Origin: Myxococcales bacterium
GTDB lineage: Bacteria; Myxococcota_A; UBA9160; SZUA-336
Reading direction: 5' to 3'
Length of the DNA: 50,181 nt
NCBI GenBank assembly: GCA_013215565.1
Contig: JABSQV010000023.1
Location: 175,442 to 225,622, forward strand
Shown: positions 23,406-33,319 of the stretch, in pieces
How the letters are laid out: each line of letters starts with the position of its first letter
Numbering within the stretch: position 1 is the stretch's first letter
Notes under the pieces: generated by a model
Database searches by the model: none
Told to the model about the DNA's origin: nothing
Seen by the model: the letters and a program-made list of their open reading frames with translations, nothing else
Translations under genes and position numbers: made by a program

Positions 23406-25979
23406 ATGCGCCGGACCGTCTCGCTGTGCCTGCTCGTGGCTGCCCTGGTTCCGTTCGGAGCCGGCGGTTTCGGGCTCTGGGTCCGGGTCCCGGCGGGTGC
23501 AGAGGTCACGGAGATCGAGCGGGAATTCGCACTCCGCCTGACCGATGCCGTGCGGGTCGCGGTTAGGCAGTTGGTTCCCGACTCGCCGCTGGCTGGATCC
23601 GACGCGGACCCGGTGCTGCTGTTCGGGGGTCTGGTTGCGCTCGGCGCGGTGCTGGCCAGCCTCGCGTTCCTGATTCGGGCTTCCGCGGGCAATCCCGATT
23701 CCGCGGCAGGCGCGGGATCCGCGAGGACCCGGAAACCCGGGACGCAGTCGCGCCGAACGCGCCGCAAAGCGGTGAGGCTGGCGCGCGAGATCGAGGTCGA
23801 GGAAGGCGCGGTGCGGGCCGGGGATTTTCTGCGCGCTGAAGGGCTGCTCGAAGAAAGCGCCCGGTTGTTCGTCCGTCGCGAGCAGTTCGAGCGCGCTGCG
23901 GAAGTTCGCCACGACCAGAACCGCTTCGAGGAGGCGGCGCAACTCTACGCGCGGGCCGGGAAGCCCGCGGCGGCTGCGGCCATCTATGCGCGTCTGGGCC
24001 GCTTCGAAGAAGCGGCCCGCGGCTACCGCTCGGTCGGCCGGCACTCGGCTGCGGCCGAGCAGTTCGAGCGCGCGTCCCGCTTCGAGCAGTCCGGAGAGTG
24101 CTACCAGGCCGCGGGGCTCCACGAACGCGCGGCCGGGGTCTTCCTCCAGGCCGGGCTGCGCGAGCGGGCGTCCGAGGCGCTGGTCCGGGCGTTCGAAGTC
24201 GCGCTGCAGGGCTCTCCCGGGCAGGGAGATGCCCCGGCCCCCAGTCCACAGTCGATCGGGCTGCGTGCGGGGGAACTGCTGGCCGAACTCGGGAACGTGG
24301 CAGCTGCGGAACGGATTCTGGTTCGTGCCGGCGCGCTCGCACGCGCGGGTCAGTTGGCGCTCGACGCCGGAAACTGCGACCGCGCAAGCGAGTGGTTCCT
24401 GCGCGCGGGGCGCCCCGACCTGGCGGCCGACGCCTGCGACCGAGGCGGAGACACGGCGCAAGCGGCGCGCCTGCGCGGGCGCCACCTGCGGGGGACCGGC
24501 GACCTGGAGAACGCGTCCCGCTACCTGAAGGAGGCAGGCGAGTACGCGGAGGCCGGTGCACTGTATCGGGAACTCGGCGAGTTCGAGGAAGCCGGGAGTT
24601 GCTACTGGGAAGCAAAGGACTACCTGGCCGCGGCCGAGATGTTCAGCGCGGCCGAGGTGCATGAACGTGCGGCCGAGGCCTACGAGCACTGTGCCCTGTT
24701 CGACGAGGCGGCCCGTGCCTTCGAGCGCGCTGGAAACCCGGATCGCCGCGCGGACATGCTGGAACGGGCCGGGAAGCCCTTCGAAGCCGGCCGGGTTCAG
24801 GCGGACGCGGGTAAGCTCGAAGAGTCGATTCGGCTGCTCCAACGGGTCGAGGCGGGTCAGCCGAACTATGCCGATGCCTGCCTGCTGCTCGGCAACCTGT
24901 TCAAGCAGCAGGGCATGGGGACGCTTTCGCTGAAGAAGCTGGAACAGGCGACCGCGGCTGAGGCGGTGAGCGACGAGAACCTAGAGGCCCACTATTTGCT
25001 CGCGGAGGGTCTCAGGGAGCACGGCAGTCTGCGTCAGGCCCTCGAGGTCCTCGAGAAGATCCTGGCCTTCGCATTTCACTACCGCGACGCGTCAACCCAG
25101 CTTCGAGAGGTCAAGGCAGAGATCGCGAAACTCGAAGCGCAACCGGGTGGGGGCTCGTGCGGCCCCAACCAGGCGGCTCGCGGTGGGGGCCGCTACCAGG
25201 TGATTCGGGAACTCGGGCGGGGGGGGATGGGCGTCGTACACCTCGCCCGTGACAGCGTGCTCGACCGCGAGGTGGCACTCAAGGTCCTTCCGGATGGGAT
25301 GCGCGGAAACGAGAAGGCCGCGTGCTCCTTTCTGCGGGAGGCCAAGGCCGCCGCGCAGCTCAACCACCCGAACATCGTCACCATCTTCGATGCGGGCGAG
25401 GACGACGGCTTCTACCTCGCAATGGAGTACGTGGCCGGCAGGAACATGAAGGACCTGATCCGAGAGCACGGCCCGTGCCCGGTGGACACGCTGCTGGACG
25501 TGTTGCAGCAGATGGCGGAAGCGCTGGCCTACGCGCACTCCCGACGGGTGGTGCACCGGGACATCAAGACCGCAAACACGATGTGGACCCCCGAGCGCCA
25601 GGTGAAGATCATGGACTTCGGGCTTGCGAAGGTGATGCAGGAGGTTCGCAACGCGACCACCCTGGTCTCGGGGACGCCCTTCTACATGTCGCCCGAACAG
25701 ACCCAGGGGCGCGCCCTCGACCACCGGACCGACCTCTACTCGCTGGGCGTCACGCTGTTCGAGCTTGCGACCGGGGTCCTGCCTTTCCGCAAGGGCAACA
25801 TTGCCTACCATCACGTCCACACCCCGCCCCCGACGCCGCGCAGCCTGCGGCCGGAGGTCCCGGCCGAGCTCGAGCGGCTGATCCTAAGATGTGTCGAAAA
25901 GGACCCATCCCAGCGCTATTCGAGCGCCGACGAGCTTCTGGACGCGGCGGGTCGAAGTTTCTCGGCCGGTGCCCGCTGA
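23406..25979 (+). CDS. Membrane-anchored TPR-repeat Ser/Thr protein kinase
   Basis: Hanks-type protein kinase with an unusual layout. The 857 residues show a hydrophobic N-terminus (5-25), a periplasm-facing loop, a membrane helix (about 70-91), a long cytoplasmic array of short Ala-rich helical repeats with patterns such as FEEAAxxYxxAG (about 130-580, TPR-like), and a C-terminal kinase domain (about 596-855). Kinase landmarks: GRGGMG at about 604-609, Lys626 in VALKVL, HRD at 717-719, KTAN to Asn724, DFG at 737-739, and SPEQ. All residues for catalysis are present. Most bacterial kinases place the kinase first and the sensor after the membrane, so this is reversed. lpxC begins 148 bases downstream. 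Targets unknown. Confidence 0.9.
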   Translation: MRRTVSLCLLVAALVPFGAGGFGLWVRVPAGAEVTEIEREFALRLTDAVRVAVRQLVPDSPLAGSDADPVLLFGGLVALGAVLASLAFLIRASAGNPDSAAGAGSARTRKPGTQSRRTRRKAVRLAREIEVEEGAVRAGDFLRAEGLLEESARLFVRREQFERAAEVRHDQNRFEEAAQLYARAGKPAAAAAIYARLGRFEEAARGYRSVGRHSAAAEQFERASRFEQSGECYQAAGLHERAAGVFLQAGLRERASEALVRAFEVALQGSPGQGDAPAPSPQSIGLRAGELLAELGNVAAAERILVRAGALARAGQLALDAGNCDRASEWFLRAGRPDLAADACDRGGDTAQAARLRGRHLRGTGDLENASRYLKEAGEYAEAGALYRELGEFEEAGSCYWEAKDYLAAAEMFSAAEVHERAAEAYEHCALFDEAARAFERAGNPDRRADMLERAGKPFEAGRVQADAGKLEESIRLLQRVEAGQPNYADACLLLGNLFKQQGMGTLSLKKLEQATAAEAVSDENLEAHYLLAEGLREHGSLRQALEVLEKILAFAFHYRDASTQLREVKAEIAKLEAQPGGGSCGPNQAARGGGRYQVIRELGRGGMGVVHLARDSVLDREVALKVLPDGMRGNEKAACSFLREAKAAAQLNHPNIVTIFDAGEDDGFYLAMEYVAGRNMKDLIREHGPCPVDTLLDVLQQMAEALAYAHSRRVVHRDIKTANTMWTPERQVKIMDFGLAKVMQEVRNATTLVSGTPFYMSPEQTQGRALDHRTDLYSLGVTLFELATGVLPFRKGNIAYHHVHTPPPTPRSLRPEVPAELERLILRCVEKDPSQRYSSADELLDAAGRSFSAGAR

Positions 25980-26087
25980 TCGCTCCGCCGGGCGTCGGTC
26001 GGCTTCGCCGCGGTCCGGGCTTCCTTGGGCCGTGACGAATGGGTTACGCTGTAATACCAAGGTCACGAGCCCGGGGCCAGATCTCCA

Positions 26088-26112
26088 CCTGAGTCGCTCT
26101 CAGGGCCCTGAG
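26088..26112 (+). promoter_or_regulatory. Overlapping palindromes before lpxC
   Basis: CCTGAG (26088-26093) can pair with CTCAGG (26099-26104). The same CTCAGGGC is also half of a 14-base perfect palindrome, CTCAGGGCCCTGAG (26099-26112), that ends two bases before the ribosome site GGGAGG (26115-26120). As DNA it could be an operator; as RNA the two structures exclude each other and flank the start region. Confidence 0.5.
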
Positions 26113-26127
26113 CCGGGAGGGATCACG

Positions 26128-27141
26128 GTGGCACGTGGGTTGCACGAAGCCCGGCCGGGGGGGACACAGGCTTTGCGGCTGACCGAATTATCCAGCACCG
26201 CGCTTACGGGAGCAGAGCACACGCTCGCGTCTCGCGTCGGCTGCACCGGCATTGGGCTCCACAGCGGCAAGCCGGTGGAGTTGACCCTGCGGCCTGCGGC
26301 GGCTGGCACCGGGATCCTATTCGAGCGGACCGACCTCGCCTCCCGGATCCGGTTCCCGGCCCGCTCGGAGTGGGTCGTCGACACGCTCCTGGCGACCACG
26401 CTCGGAACCCGTGACGCACAGCTCTCCACGGTCGAGCACCTGCTGGCTGCGCTGCGCAGCCTCGGCGTAGACAACTGCACGGTCGAGGTTGCGGGGCCCG
26501 AGCTTCCGGTCATGGACGGCAGTGCGGCGCCCTTCGTCTATCTGATCCAGGAGGCCGGTCTGTTGCCGCAGCGTCGGATGCGGCGCCGACTCGTGATCCG
26601 GCGCCCGATCGAGATCCGGGATCGAGACCGTTACGTGCGGATCGTTCCCTCCCGGGAGTTCAAGGTGACGATCGAAATCGAGTACTCGCACCCAGCGATC
26701 GGTCGCTCGCAGCTCGAATCCGTCCGGATTCGCCCGGAGCAGTTCGTGCGGGAGATCGCACCGGCCCGCACCTTTGGGTTTCTGAAAGAGGTCCAGGGGC
26801 TTCAGTCGCTCGGACGCGCGCTCGGGGGGTCGCTTCAGAATGCCGTCGTCCTCGATGATCGCGGGGTCCTGAACCGTGAGGGTCTGCGCTTTCCGGACGA
26901 GTTCGTGCGGCACAAGCTGCTCGACCTGATCGGCGACCTGGCGCTGCTCGGGCTGCCGATCCAGGGGCACGTCAAGGCGTCGAAGACCGGCCACGCGCTG
27001 AACCAGGCGCTGGTCGCCGAGATCCGGGCCAATCCGCGCTGCTGGACGGTCGAAAGCCACAGCCCGGAGACGGAAGCACCGGGCCGGCGCTTCGCGCTTC
27101 CGGGGCTTCGACCCGCGTTCGCGGGGCGCCGAAGCGCCTGA
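26128..27141 (+). CDS. lpxC: UDP-3-O-acyl-N-acetylglucosamine deacetylase LpxC
   Basis: Zinc deacetylase for the committed step of lipid A synthesis, so the cell makes LPS. The 337 residues include GLHSGKPV near 43-50, STVEHLLAAL at 100-109 (Glu103 as general base, His104 as zinc ligand), RHKLLDLIGDLALLG with the second His and the Asp ligand, and GHVKASKTGHALN with the conserved C-terminal His. The start is GTG at 26128, with GGGAGG seven bases before; an open frame back to 25891 lacks support. Compared with E. coli there is an N-terminal extension of about 26 residues. A palindrome lies just upstream of the ribosome site. Confidence 0.95.
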   Translation: MARGLHEARPGGTQALRLTELSSTALTGAEHTLASRVGCTGIGLHSGKPVELTLRPAAAGTGILFERTDLASRIRFPARSEWVVDTLLATTLGTRDAQLSTVEHLLAALRSLGVDNCTVEVAGPELPVMDGSAAPFVYLIQEAGLLPQRRMRRRLVIRRPIEIRDRDRYVRIVPSREFKVTIEIEYSHPAIGRSQLESVRIRPEQFVREIAPARTFGFLKEVQGLQSLGRALGGSLQNAVVLDDRGVLNREGLRFPDEFVRHKLLDLIGDLALLGLPIQGHVKASKTGHALNQALVAEIRANPRCWTVESHSPETEAPGRRFALPGLRPAFAGRRSA

Positions 27142-27251
27142 TTCCCGGATCCGTCCGAGCCCAGCGGTCGGGGTTCGCCCTGGTCGCGCCCGGCAGTCGG
27201 GTGGACGCCGGTCGTTGAAGCCCCGGGGAAGGGGCGTTAGCGTTCGCGGGC

Positions 27252-29504
27252 TTGAGCGAAGTCACCTCGCGCTCGCGGCCGTCTTCCGAGTTGGGGCCGC
27301 TGGATCCGGACCACCCGCGCCGGCCGCTTCCGCCTTCTGAACGGCGCCGCCGTCGGCGCGAGTGGTGGATCGCGGTCGTGGTTGCGCTCGGTCTCGCGGT
27401 CCTCGTGCTGCTGGAGCGCCAGTTGCTCTCGTTCGGGCGCGACGTGCCGATTGCGCGAAACACCATCTTCCTGGGCCTGGTTTACCTGAACGTCGTCGGG
27501 ATCGCGGTGCTCGTGTTTCTCTGCGGGCGCAACGTGGTCAAGCTGGTGATCGAACGCCGCCGCGGGATCCTGGGTTCCAAGCTGAATACCAAGTTCGTGG
27601 TCGCCTTCGCGTTCATGGCCGTGGTGTCGACCACCGTGCTCTTCGTATTTTCCGGGTTTCTGGTGACCCGATCGGTCGATACCTGGTTCGAACTCGAGAT
27701 CTCCGACACGCTCGGCGAGTCGCTCGAGGTGGCGTCGGCCTACTACGAGAGGACCGAGGAGAGTTCGCTCCATCTCGCCACGCAGCTCGCCGGACAGATC
27801 GCAGAACGCAGGCTGCTGCGGGAAGATGCCCTGGAGCGGCTCCGCAGCTTCGTGGCGGAGAAGCAGATTGAGTACAACCTGGGCGTCATCGAGATCTTTA
27901 GCGCGCAGCAGGAACTGCTCGCGAGCGCCACCCACCCCGAGGTGGCCGTGGTGGCATTTGCCGGGCCCGATTCGGAACTGATCCGGGCGGGTCTCGAAGG
28001 TAGGCCGTCTGTCGTCGTGGAGGCCGCGGGACCCGGAGAGCTGATCCGGGCAGGGGTCCCGATTCGCTCGACCTTCCAGGGCCGCGACGTGGTCGGTGTG
28101 GTGGTCGTGAACTCGTTCATTCCGCGCAGCATCGGGACCCGGATCGCCAGGATCAATGCCGCGCTCGATTCGTATCGCCGGATCGAGCCCTCGCGCGGGG
28201 CGCTGGCCACGAACCTGTGGTTGCTGCTCGCGATGATCACGCTCTCGATCCTGCTCTTCTCCTCCTGGATTGGGTTTCGACTGGCCAAGCAGGTCACGGT
28301 CCCGATCCAGCGGCTCGCGGAGGCGGCGACCGAGATTGCGGCCGGCAATCTCGATGTCCGGATCGATCGGCAGGGCGACGATGAGATTGGCCTCCTGATC
28401 GAGGCCTTCAATCGCATGGCGACCGACATTCGCCTCACCAACGAGGACCTCGAGCAGCGGACCAAGCAGATGGAGGTGATTCTGCGCGGCGTCGCGGCCG
28501 GCGTGATCGCGCTCGACGCCGAGGGTCGGGTTTCGAGCCTGAATCCCTCAGCGGTGCGTCTGCTCCGGATCGGGTCGGCCCCGTATCTGGGCCGGAAGGT
28601 CGGGGAAGTCGTCGAGGGAAGCGCGCTCGCCACGATGGAGGAGGTGATGCGGCGGCTCGGGCGCAGCCCGGCCGAGACGGTTCGGATGCAGGCCCCGGTC
28701 ACGGTCGGAGACGAGGTCCGGACCCTCAACTGGATCGCCTCGCGCCTGCGCGATGTCGATGGCGCGGCTGCCGGCTTCGTCCTGGTGATCGACGACGTGA
28801 CCGAGATCTTGACCGCGCAGCGCACGGAGGCGTGGCGCGACGTGGCCCGGCGAATGGCACACGAGATCAAGAATCCGCTCACGCCGATCCAGCTCTCGGC
28901 GCAGCGTCTTCGTCGGAACCTGGCCGATGCCGTCGATGGCCCGCGCCGCCGGCTGCTCGAACAGTCGACCGATGCCATCATGGGCCAGGTCGAGGCCCTG
29001 AAGCTGCTCGTCTCCGAGTTCTCGCACTTCGCACGGCTTCCAGCAACCGATCCGGTCCCGACCGATCTGAATGCGCTGGTTCGGGACACCGTCTCGATGT
29101 ATCAGGAGAAGCCCAACGTCCGATTCATCACCGATCTGGATCCCGAGCTTCCAGCTCTCGATCTCGACCGGGAGCAGATCAAGCGCGTGATCCTGAACCT
29201 GCTGGACAATGCGCTCGGCGCGGTCGAGGAGATCTCGGAGGGACGCCGCGAGGTCCGAGTTTCGACCGGGGTGGACCGCACCATCGGGACCGTCCGACTC
29301 GAGGTCGCCGATACGGGCCGCGGGGTGCCCCCGGAGGTCCGCCGGAAGCTCTTCGAGCCGTATTTCTCGACGAAGCGGAACGGGTCCGGCCTGGGGCTCT
29401 CGATCGTGAGCCGGATCGTCTCCGACCACTCCGGCTATATTCGAGTTCGCGATAACGATCCGCGGGGTACGCGTTTCATCGTGGAGCTGCCGACGTCGGC
29501 GTAG
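27252..29504 (+). CDS. NtrY-like sensor histidine kinase
   Basis: Membrane sensor kinase of the NtrY type. The 750 residues have three N-terminal hydrophobic segments (about 38-55, 72-92, 115-137), a periplasmic sensor region (about 140-315), a further helix (about 318-340), HAMP (341-393), a PAS domain (about 405-510), and the kinase core: phosphoacceptor His537 in RRMAHEIKNPLTPIQ, the N box NLLDNALGA, and the G box GSGLGLSIV near 711. Start TTG at 27252; a possible promoter TTGAAG-17-TAGCGT (27215-27243) would give an almost leaderless transcript. It precedes NtrX by 11 bases. The signal is unknown: NtrYX controls nitrogen, redox or envelope genes in different bacteria. Confidence 0.92.
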   Translation: MSEVTSRSRPSSELGPLDPDHPRRPLPPSERRRRRREWWIAVVVALGLAVLVLLERQLLSFGRDVPIARNTIFLGLVYLNVVGIAVLVFLCGRNVVKLVIERRRGILGSKLNTKFVVAFAFMAVVSTTVLFVFSGFLVTRSVDTWFELEISDTLGESLEVASAYYERTEESSLHLATQLAGQIAERRLLREDALERLRSFVAEKQIEYNLGVIEIFSAQQELLASATHPEVAVVAFAGPDSELIRAGLEGRPSVVVEAAGPGELIRAGVPIRSTFQGRDVVGVVVVNSFIPRSIGTRIARINAALDSYRRIEPSRGALATNLWLLLAMITLSILLFSSWIGFRLAKQVTVPIQRLAEAATEIAAGNLDVRIDRQGDDEIGLLIEAFNRMATDIRLTNEDLEQRTKQMEVILRGVAAGVIALDAEGRVSSLNPSAVRLLRIGSAPYLGRKVGEVVEGSALATMEEVMRRLGRSPAETVRMQAPVTVGDEVRTLNWIASRLRDVDGAAAGFVLVIDDVTEILTAQRTEAWRDVARRMAHEIKNPLTPIQLSAQRLRRNLADAVDGPRRRLLEQSTDAIMGQVEALKLLVSEFSHFARLPATDPVPTDLNALVRDTVSMYQEKPNVRFITDLDPELPALDLDREQIKRVILNLLDNALGAVEEISEGRREVRVSTGVDRTIGTVRLEVADTGRGVPPEVRRKLFEPYFSTKRNGSGLGLSIVSRIVSDHSGYIRVRDNDPRGTRFIVELPTSA

Positions 29505-29515
29505 GATCAGAAGCC

Positions 29516-30877
<1,362 letters not shown>

Positions 30878-30925
30878 GGTACGCTGGCATTCGGGCGCGG
30901 CCGGCGCTCGTGCCGGGAGGGCCCC

Positions 30926-31666
30926 TTGATCTGCGCGCGCGGTCGCGTGCTTTCCGCCGGGCCCGATTTGTTGCGGGTGGAGCTGCCCGAGTGGCCGGGC
31001 CATCGCCCCGGCCAGTTCGCGATGTTGCTCCCGGATCCGGATGTGCGCGCGCGCGACCCGCTGCTACCCAGGCCGATGGCCGTCTTTCGGGGCGGTGCCG
31101 ATGCACTCGAATTCCGCTTCAAGGTCGTTGGGCGCGGAACGGCGCTGCTCTCCGAGCTTCGAGCGGGCGAGGCGGTCGGGGTGCTGGGTCCGCTCGGGAA
31201 CGGATTTTCGGTTCCCGAGGGTCCCGCGACGCTGGTCGGGGGTGGAACTGGAATTGCGTCGCTCTACGAATTGGCGCGTGAAGCGCCCGCGGGGACCCGG
31301 GTCCTGCTGGGCGGGCGCAGCCGGCGGGAACTGCTCGCCCTCGAAGCATTTCGGGCACTCCCGGTCGAGCTCGAGTTTGCGACGGACGACGGTTCGCTCG
31401 GGCACGCCGGCCTCGTCACCGACCTGCTCAAGCCCGAGCCGGGTTCCTGGGTGCTGGCCTGTGGTCCGACGCCCATGATGCGCCGGGCAGCCGAGATCGC
31501 GGCGGCTGCGGGTGCGCGCTGTCGCGTTTCGCTCGAGAACACGATGGCGTGCGGGTTCGGGATCTGTCTCGGCTGCGCGGTGTCGTGCGACACCGGATTC
31601 CGCTACGTATGCACGCACGGGCCGGTCTTCGATGCCGCGCGGCTCGACTGGGACGCGCTTCCGTGA
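30926..31666 (+). CDS. pyrK: Dihydroorotate dehydrogenase electron-transfer subunit PyrK
   Basis: FAD and 2Fe-2S subunit that passes electrons from PyrD to NAD+ in pyrimidine synthesis. The 246 residues show a ferredoxin-reductase-like flavin part (PGQFAMLLP, LLPRPMAVF near 46-54), an NAD-binding part (LVGGGTGIASLYELA near 101-116), and the C-terminal 2Fe-2S cysteines in MACGFGICLGCAV and YVCTHGPVF. That C-x4-C-x2-C then a distant Cys spacing is typical of PyrK. Start TTG at 30926, five bases after GGGAGG. Its stop overlaps pyrD by four bases (GTGA). Confidence 0.94.
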   Translation: MICARGRVLSAGPDLLRVELPEWPGHRPGQFAMLLPDPDVRARDPLLPRPMAVFRGGADALEFRFKVVGRGTALLSELRAGEAVGVLGPLGNGFSVPEGPATLVGGGTGIASLYELAREAPAGTRVLLGGRSRRELLALEAFRALPVELEFATDDGSLGHAGLVTDLLKPEPGSWVLACGPTPMMRRAAEIAAAAGARCRVSLENTMACGFGICLGCAVSCDTGFRYVCTHGPVFDAARLDWDALP

Positions 31667-32589
31667 CGGCCGCCGGGATCGATCTCTCCGTCGATTTCTG
31701 CGGGGTTCGGCTCGCGAATCCGGTGATGCTCGCGAGCGGGACCTGTGGCTACGGGACCGAACTGGAGCCGTTTCTCGACCTTCGCGAACTCGGAGGGATT
31801 TTTGCGAAGTCCCTGACCCTCGCCCCGAGAGCCGGGAATCCATCGCCCAGGATCGTGGAAACCCCGTCCGGGATGCTCAACGCGATCGGCCTCGAGAACG
31901 TGGGCGTGGAAGCGTTCCTGTCCGAGAAGCTCCCGGCCATTCCGGAGGGCGTGGTCGTTTTCGCGAGCGTGTTCGAGCAAGAGGTCGAGGGCTACGCGCG
32001 GGTCTGCGAGCGTCTGGACGGCGCCCCGGGCCTTGCCGGGATCGAAATCAACGCCAGTTGTCCACATGTGAAGGCCGGCGGTGCCGAATTCGGCCAGGAC
32101 CCCGGCGGTCTCGCCGATCTCGTACGCGCCTGCCGGGCCGCCACGCGTCTCCCGCTCGTCGTGAAGCTCTCGCCGAACGTGACTTCGATCGCGGAGATGG
32201 GCCGGATCTGCCGGGGCGAAGGGGCGGACGGCCTCTCGCTGATCAACTCTCTGCAGGCGCTCGAGGTCGACGTCGAGGCCCGCCGGCCGGTGCTGTACAA
32301 CACCATCGGGGGGCTCACCGGGCCCGCGATCCGGCCGGTGGCGCTGCGCATGGTCTGGCAGTTGGCCCAGGCGGTGGAGATCCCGATCTGCGGCATCGGG
32401 GGCATCTCGACCGCAGCGGACGCGATCGCCTTCCTGCTGTGCGGCGCTCGTTGCGTCCAGGTCGGAACCGCGAGCTATCGGGATCCCGGGACCGCGGTCG
32501 AGATTCGGGACGGGATTCGGGCTTATTGCGAGCGCCACGGAGTCCCCGGCCCGGCGGCTCTGGTCGGGGCACTCGAGCGACCGGGCTAG
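31663..32589 (+). CDS. pyrD: Dihydroorotate dehydrogenase, catalytic subunit (class 1B)
   Basis: Oxidises dihydroorotate to orotate, working with PyrK. The 308 residues have the FMN-binding TIM barrel: VMLASGTCGYG near 21-31, the segment FAKSLTLAPRAGNPSPR near 47-63, the catalytic Cys in EINASCPHVK near 128-137, LPLVVKLSPNV, NTIGGLTGPAIRPVALRMV, and GIGGISTAADAIAFLLCGA near 246-264. Start GTG at 31663 (GTGA overlap with pyrK). The tight pair supports an NAD+-linked class 1B enzyme and not the quinone-linked class 2. Confidence 0.95.
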   Translation: MTAAGIDLSVDFCGVRLANPVMLASGTCGYGTELEPFLDLRELGGIFAKSLTLAPRAGNPSPRIVETPSGMLNAIGLENVGVEAFLSEKLPAIPEGVVVFASVFEQEVEGYARVCERLDGAPGLAGIEINASCPHVKAGGAEFGQDPGGLADLVRACRAATRLPLVVKLSPNVTSIAEMGRICRGEGADGLSLINSLQALEVDVEARRPVLYNTIGGLTGPAIRPVALRMVWQLAQAVEIPICGIGGISTAADAIAFLLCGARCVQVGTASYRDPGTAVEIRDGIRAYCERHGVPGPAALVGALERPG

Positions 32590-32614
32590 GCGCCGGAGAG
32601 GGCAGAATTCCCCG

Positions 32615-32655
32615 CAGAATCAGGCACCTGCGCTTGCCGGGTGCGGTTGATTCTG
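32615..32655 (+). ncRNA. Upstream hairpin of the rimP leader
   Basis: CAGAATCA (32615-32622) pairs with TGATTCTG (32648-32655), and inside them GCACC pairs with GGTGC. It lies after the pyrD stop and overlaps the candidate rimP promoter, so it may be a 3' structure of the pyrD transcript. Seen in sequence; role inferred. Confidence 0.45.
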
Positions 32656-32662
32656 GTATCTA
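32634..32662 (+). promoter_or_regulatory. Candidate promoter for rimP-nusA-infB
   Basis: TTGCCG (32634-32639), 17 bases, TATCTA (32657-32662); 7 of 12 consensus positions. Transcription would begin about 25 bases before the terminator-like hairpin, as expected for an attenuated leader. Confidence 0.35.
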
Positions 32663-32693
32663 TCCGCAGACTCCTCTTGTGATCGGTTCCCTG

Positions 32694-32720
32694 AAAGGCG
32701 GGCGGCAGGCCGCCTTTTTT
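32694..32720 (+). terminator. Rho-independent terminator or attenuator before rimP
   Basis: AAAGGCGG (32694-32701), 8-base loop, CCGCC (32710-32714) and TTTTTT (32715-32720): the 8-bp stem includes three A-T pairs and ends in a U-run. It stands 70 bases before the rimP ATG. It either ends the pyrD transcript or works as an attenuator in the rimP leader; premature terminators in rimP leaders have been proposed for other proteobacteria. Confidence 0.75.
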
Positions 32721-32790
32721 GTTCCGGGCGTCCAGCACGAGTCCCGAAGCAGGGGTCGTGCGACGCCCGCTTGGCCGGTGACGAGATTCT

Positions 32791-33315
32791 ATGTACCGAG
32801 ACATTCCCGAGGAGATTCTGCAGGTGATCGAGCCGATTGCGATCAGTCACCAACTCGAGGTCGTCGAGGCGGCGCTCTCGGGGACCGGCGCGCAGCGCAG
32901 GTTGCGGGTCGTGCTCGACACCCCCGCCGGAGACGGGTGCGTGACGCTCGACCAGTGTGCGGGAGTTTCGCGCGAACTCGGGCACGCGCTCGACGCCACC
33001 GGTCTGGTGGGCTCTGCCTACTTTCTCGAAGTCAGCTCACCGGGGATGGACCGGGTACTCGGCCGTGAGGTGGACTTCGAACGCGCGCTGGGCCGGCGCG
33101 TGGCGCTCGAGACCCGTGCACCGCTAAACGGCCGGCGTCGTTTCCGGGGCGAGTTGCTCGGCTGCTCCGCCGGCCGGGTGACGGTCCGTACGGAGTCCGG
33201 GGAATGCGAGATTCCTTTCTCGGCCATTGCCAAAGCGAAGGCCTTCGATCCGGCACTCGCCGGCGACACCCGGGAGCGCAACCCGCGGCACCGCAGTCGC
33301 CGGGGCGAGAGGTAG
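32791..33315 (+). CDS. rimP: Ribosome maturation factor RimP
   Basis: Needed for 30S ribosome maturation. The 174 residues show the N-terminal alpha-beta domain with EVVEAALSG near 23-31, LRVVLDTP near 38-45, TLDQCAGVSRELGHALD near 52-68, and the family hallmark YFLEVSSPGMDRVL near 77-90. A C-terminal Sm-like barrel follows (GELLGCSAGRVTVRTESG, IPFSAIAKAK). The tail is Arg-rich. ATG at 32791. It opens the transcription/translation block with nusA and infB. The nusA start is four bases after its stop. Confidence 0.93.
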   Translation: MYRDIPEEILQVIEPIAISHQLEVVEAALSGTGAQRRLRVVLDTPAGDGCVTLDQCAGVSRELGHALDATGLVGSAYFLEVSSPGMDRVLGREVDFERALGRRVALETRAPLNGRRRFRGELLGCSAGRVTVRTESGECEIPFSAIAKAKAFDPALAGDTRERNPRHRSRRGER

Positions 33316-33319
33316 TTCG

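Noticed and set aside
23211-24842. Long antisense open frame opposite the TPR-kinase gene
   Set aside because: No family motif, and the sense strand holds a clear protein.
27215-27243. TTGAAG-17-TAGCGT as ntrY promoter
   Set aside because: Only 7 of 12 consensus positions, and it would make the transcript leaderless; kept as a remark in the ntrY entry, not as a feature.
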